Assembly (NCBI GenBank): GCA_902528415.1
Contig: CABZSR010000006.1
Span: 23,005 to 87,004 of the forward strand
DNA length: 64,000 nucleotides
Direction of reading: 5' to 3'
From: an uncultured SAR116 cluster alpha proteobacterium
GTDB lineage: Bacteria > Pseudomonadota > Alphaproteobacteria > Puniceispirillales > Marisalimonadaceae
Numbering within the stretch: position 1 is the stretch's first letter; the number at the start of each line of letters is the position of its first letter. Position numbers and translations under genes: made by a program. The notes under the pieces were generated by a model that saw only the letters and a list, made by a program, of their open reading frames with translations, had not been told where the DNA came from and ran no database searches. Below are positions 63,801-64,000 of this stretch, in pieces.

Positions 63801-63852
63801 CACTAGACTACGAATCTAGGGGTCAGGGGTTCGAATCTTCTCGAGCGCACCA
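63801..63852 (+). repeat. 52-bp direct repeat of the tRNA-Arg 3' end (putative att site)
   Basis: The 52 bases match 61292-61343 of the tRNA-Arg gene (anticodon arm to CCA) with one difference (A61319 versus G63828). The first half of the tRNA is missing here. Such 3'-end repeats at tRNA genes are left when a tyrosine-recombinase element integrates. The 2.5-kb segment between the copies is then a candidate integrated element. Confidence 0.9.
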
Positions 63853-63957
63853 ATTCTTTCTTTTTAATATCAATTAGTTAATAAAATAGAAACTAAAATA
63901 TCCCTCAGAGAATAATAAGTTTTGAAACAAATTTGATACAATAAAAAGAATCTAATT

Positions 63958-64000
63958 ATGGGTTGTGTTCGTAAAAGAAGAAAACGCGGAACGCTCAAGT
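63958..64000 (+). CDS. 5' end of a gene, possibly a tyrosine integrase (runs off window)
   Basis: An ATG at 63958 opens a frame reading MGCVRKRRKRGTLK to the end of the window (14 codons). Such a short basic start (R-K-R-R-K-R-G) resembles the N-terminus of many phage and island integrases. It lies directly downstream of the tRNA-like repeat, where an integrase gene is normally found. With 14 residues visible the call is a suggestion only; no strong ribosome site is seen. Confidence 0.4.
   Translation, partial: MGCVRKRRKRGTLK

Noticed and set aside
1..64000. CRISPR arrays, insertion sequences, rRNA genes and replication origin.
   Set aside because: No regularly spaced repeats, transposase-like proteins, rRNA segments or clustered DnaA boxes were seen, although rpmH-rnpA is often near the origin in other bacteria.

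Overview
The window is about one third G+C with tightly packed genes. It fits a streamlined, free-living marine alphaproteobacterium of the low-GC oceanic lineages (SAR11, AEGEAN-169/HIMB59 or AT-rich SAR116-like). The core gene orders hemC-hemD-mitofilin-hemY, cycM/kdsB/pheA, argB/dapD/dapE and rpmH-rnpA-yidD-yidC-engB are alphaproteobacterial. The many TRAP, MFS and DMT transporters and 2-oxoglutarate dioxygenases suit life on dissolved organic matter. The species is inference; no rRNA gene is present.

Region 1 (1-32 kb) is accessory catabolism and transport. It starts with the end of pyk, a GST, a pcaF-type thiolase, modBC without modA, an alpha/beta hydrolase, yajQ and an AspH-like dioxygenase. 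A seven-gene minus-strand operon (13986 to 6792) joins a short AceE-like E1 enzyme, a PEP-mutase/isocitrate-lyase-family lyase, two zinc alcohol dehydrogenases and a complete cobalt-type nitrile hydratase (alpha, beta, accessory). An Lrp/AsnC regulator diverges from it. Next come an aminotransferase, further hydrolases, a 3-hydroxyacyl dehydrogenase/BKACE/SDR operon, a TRAP transporter with an extra membrane protein, a uronate dehydrogenase operon, and a plus-strand operon of DHDPS-family aldolase, PhyH dioxygenase, MFS transporter and YtoQ.

Region 2 (32-61 kb) is housekeeping: trmL, a LysE exporter, hemY/mitofilin/hemD/hemC, tsaD-gpsA, a lipid-A-type glycosyltransferase group, pepA, an IMPase, cytochrome c, kdsB, pheA, the SRP RNA, dnaX-recR (no ybaB between them), rmuC, def-fmt-truA, dapE-dapD-HAD-argB, engB, yidC-yidD-rnpA-rpmH and gpt.

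Region 3 (61.27-64 kb) is a probable integration hotspot at tRNA-Arg(ACG). The intact tRNA (61267-61343) is followed 2.5 kb later by a 52-bp direct repeat of its 3' half (63801-63852). Between them lie an Fe(II)/2OG oxygenase, an orphan BMP-family binding protein and a decayed C-terminus of an amidinotransferase. A further gene, whose N-terminus could be that of a tyrosine integrase, starts just beyond the repeat and runs off the window. This suggests a small guanidino-compound-related cassette in tandem integrated elements.

The most notable points are the tRNA-bounded mini-island with its amidinotransferase remnant, dnaX lacking any ATG/GTG/TTG at its conserved N-terminus beside an A9 run, the nitrile hydratase/E1 operon, and the extra TRAP membrane protein.
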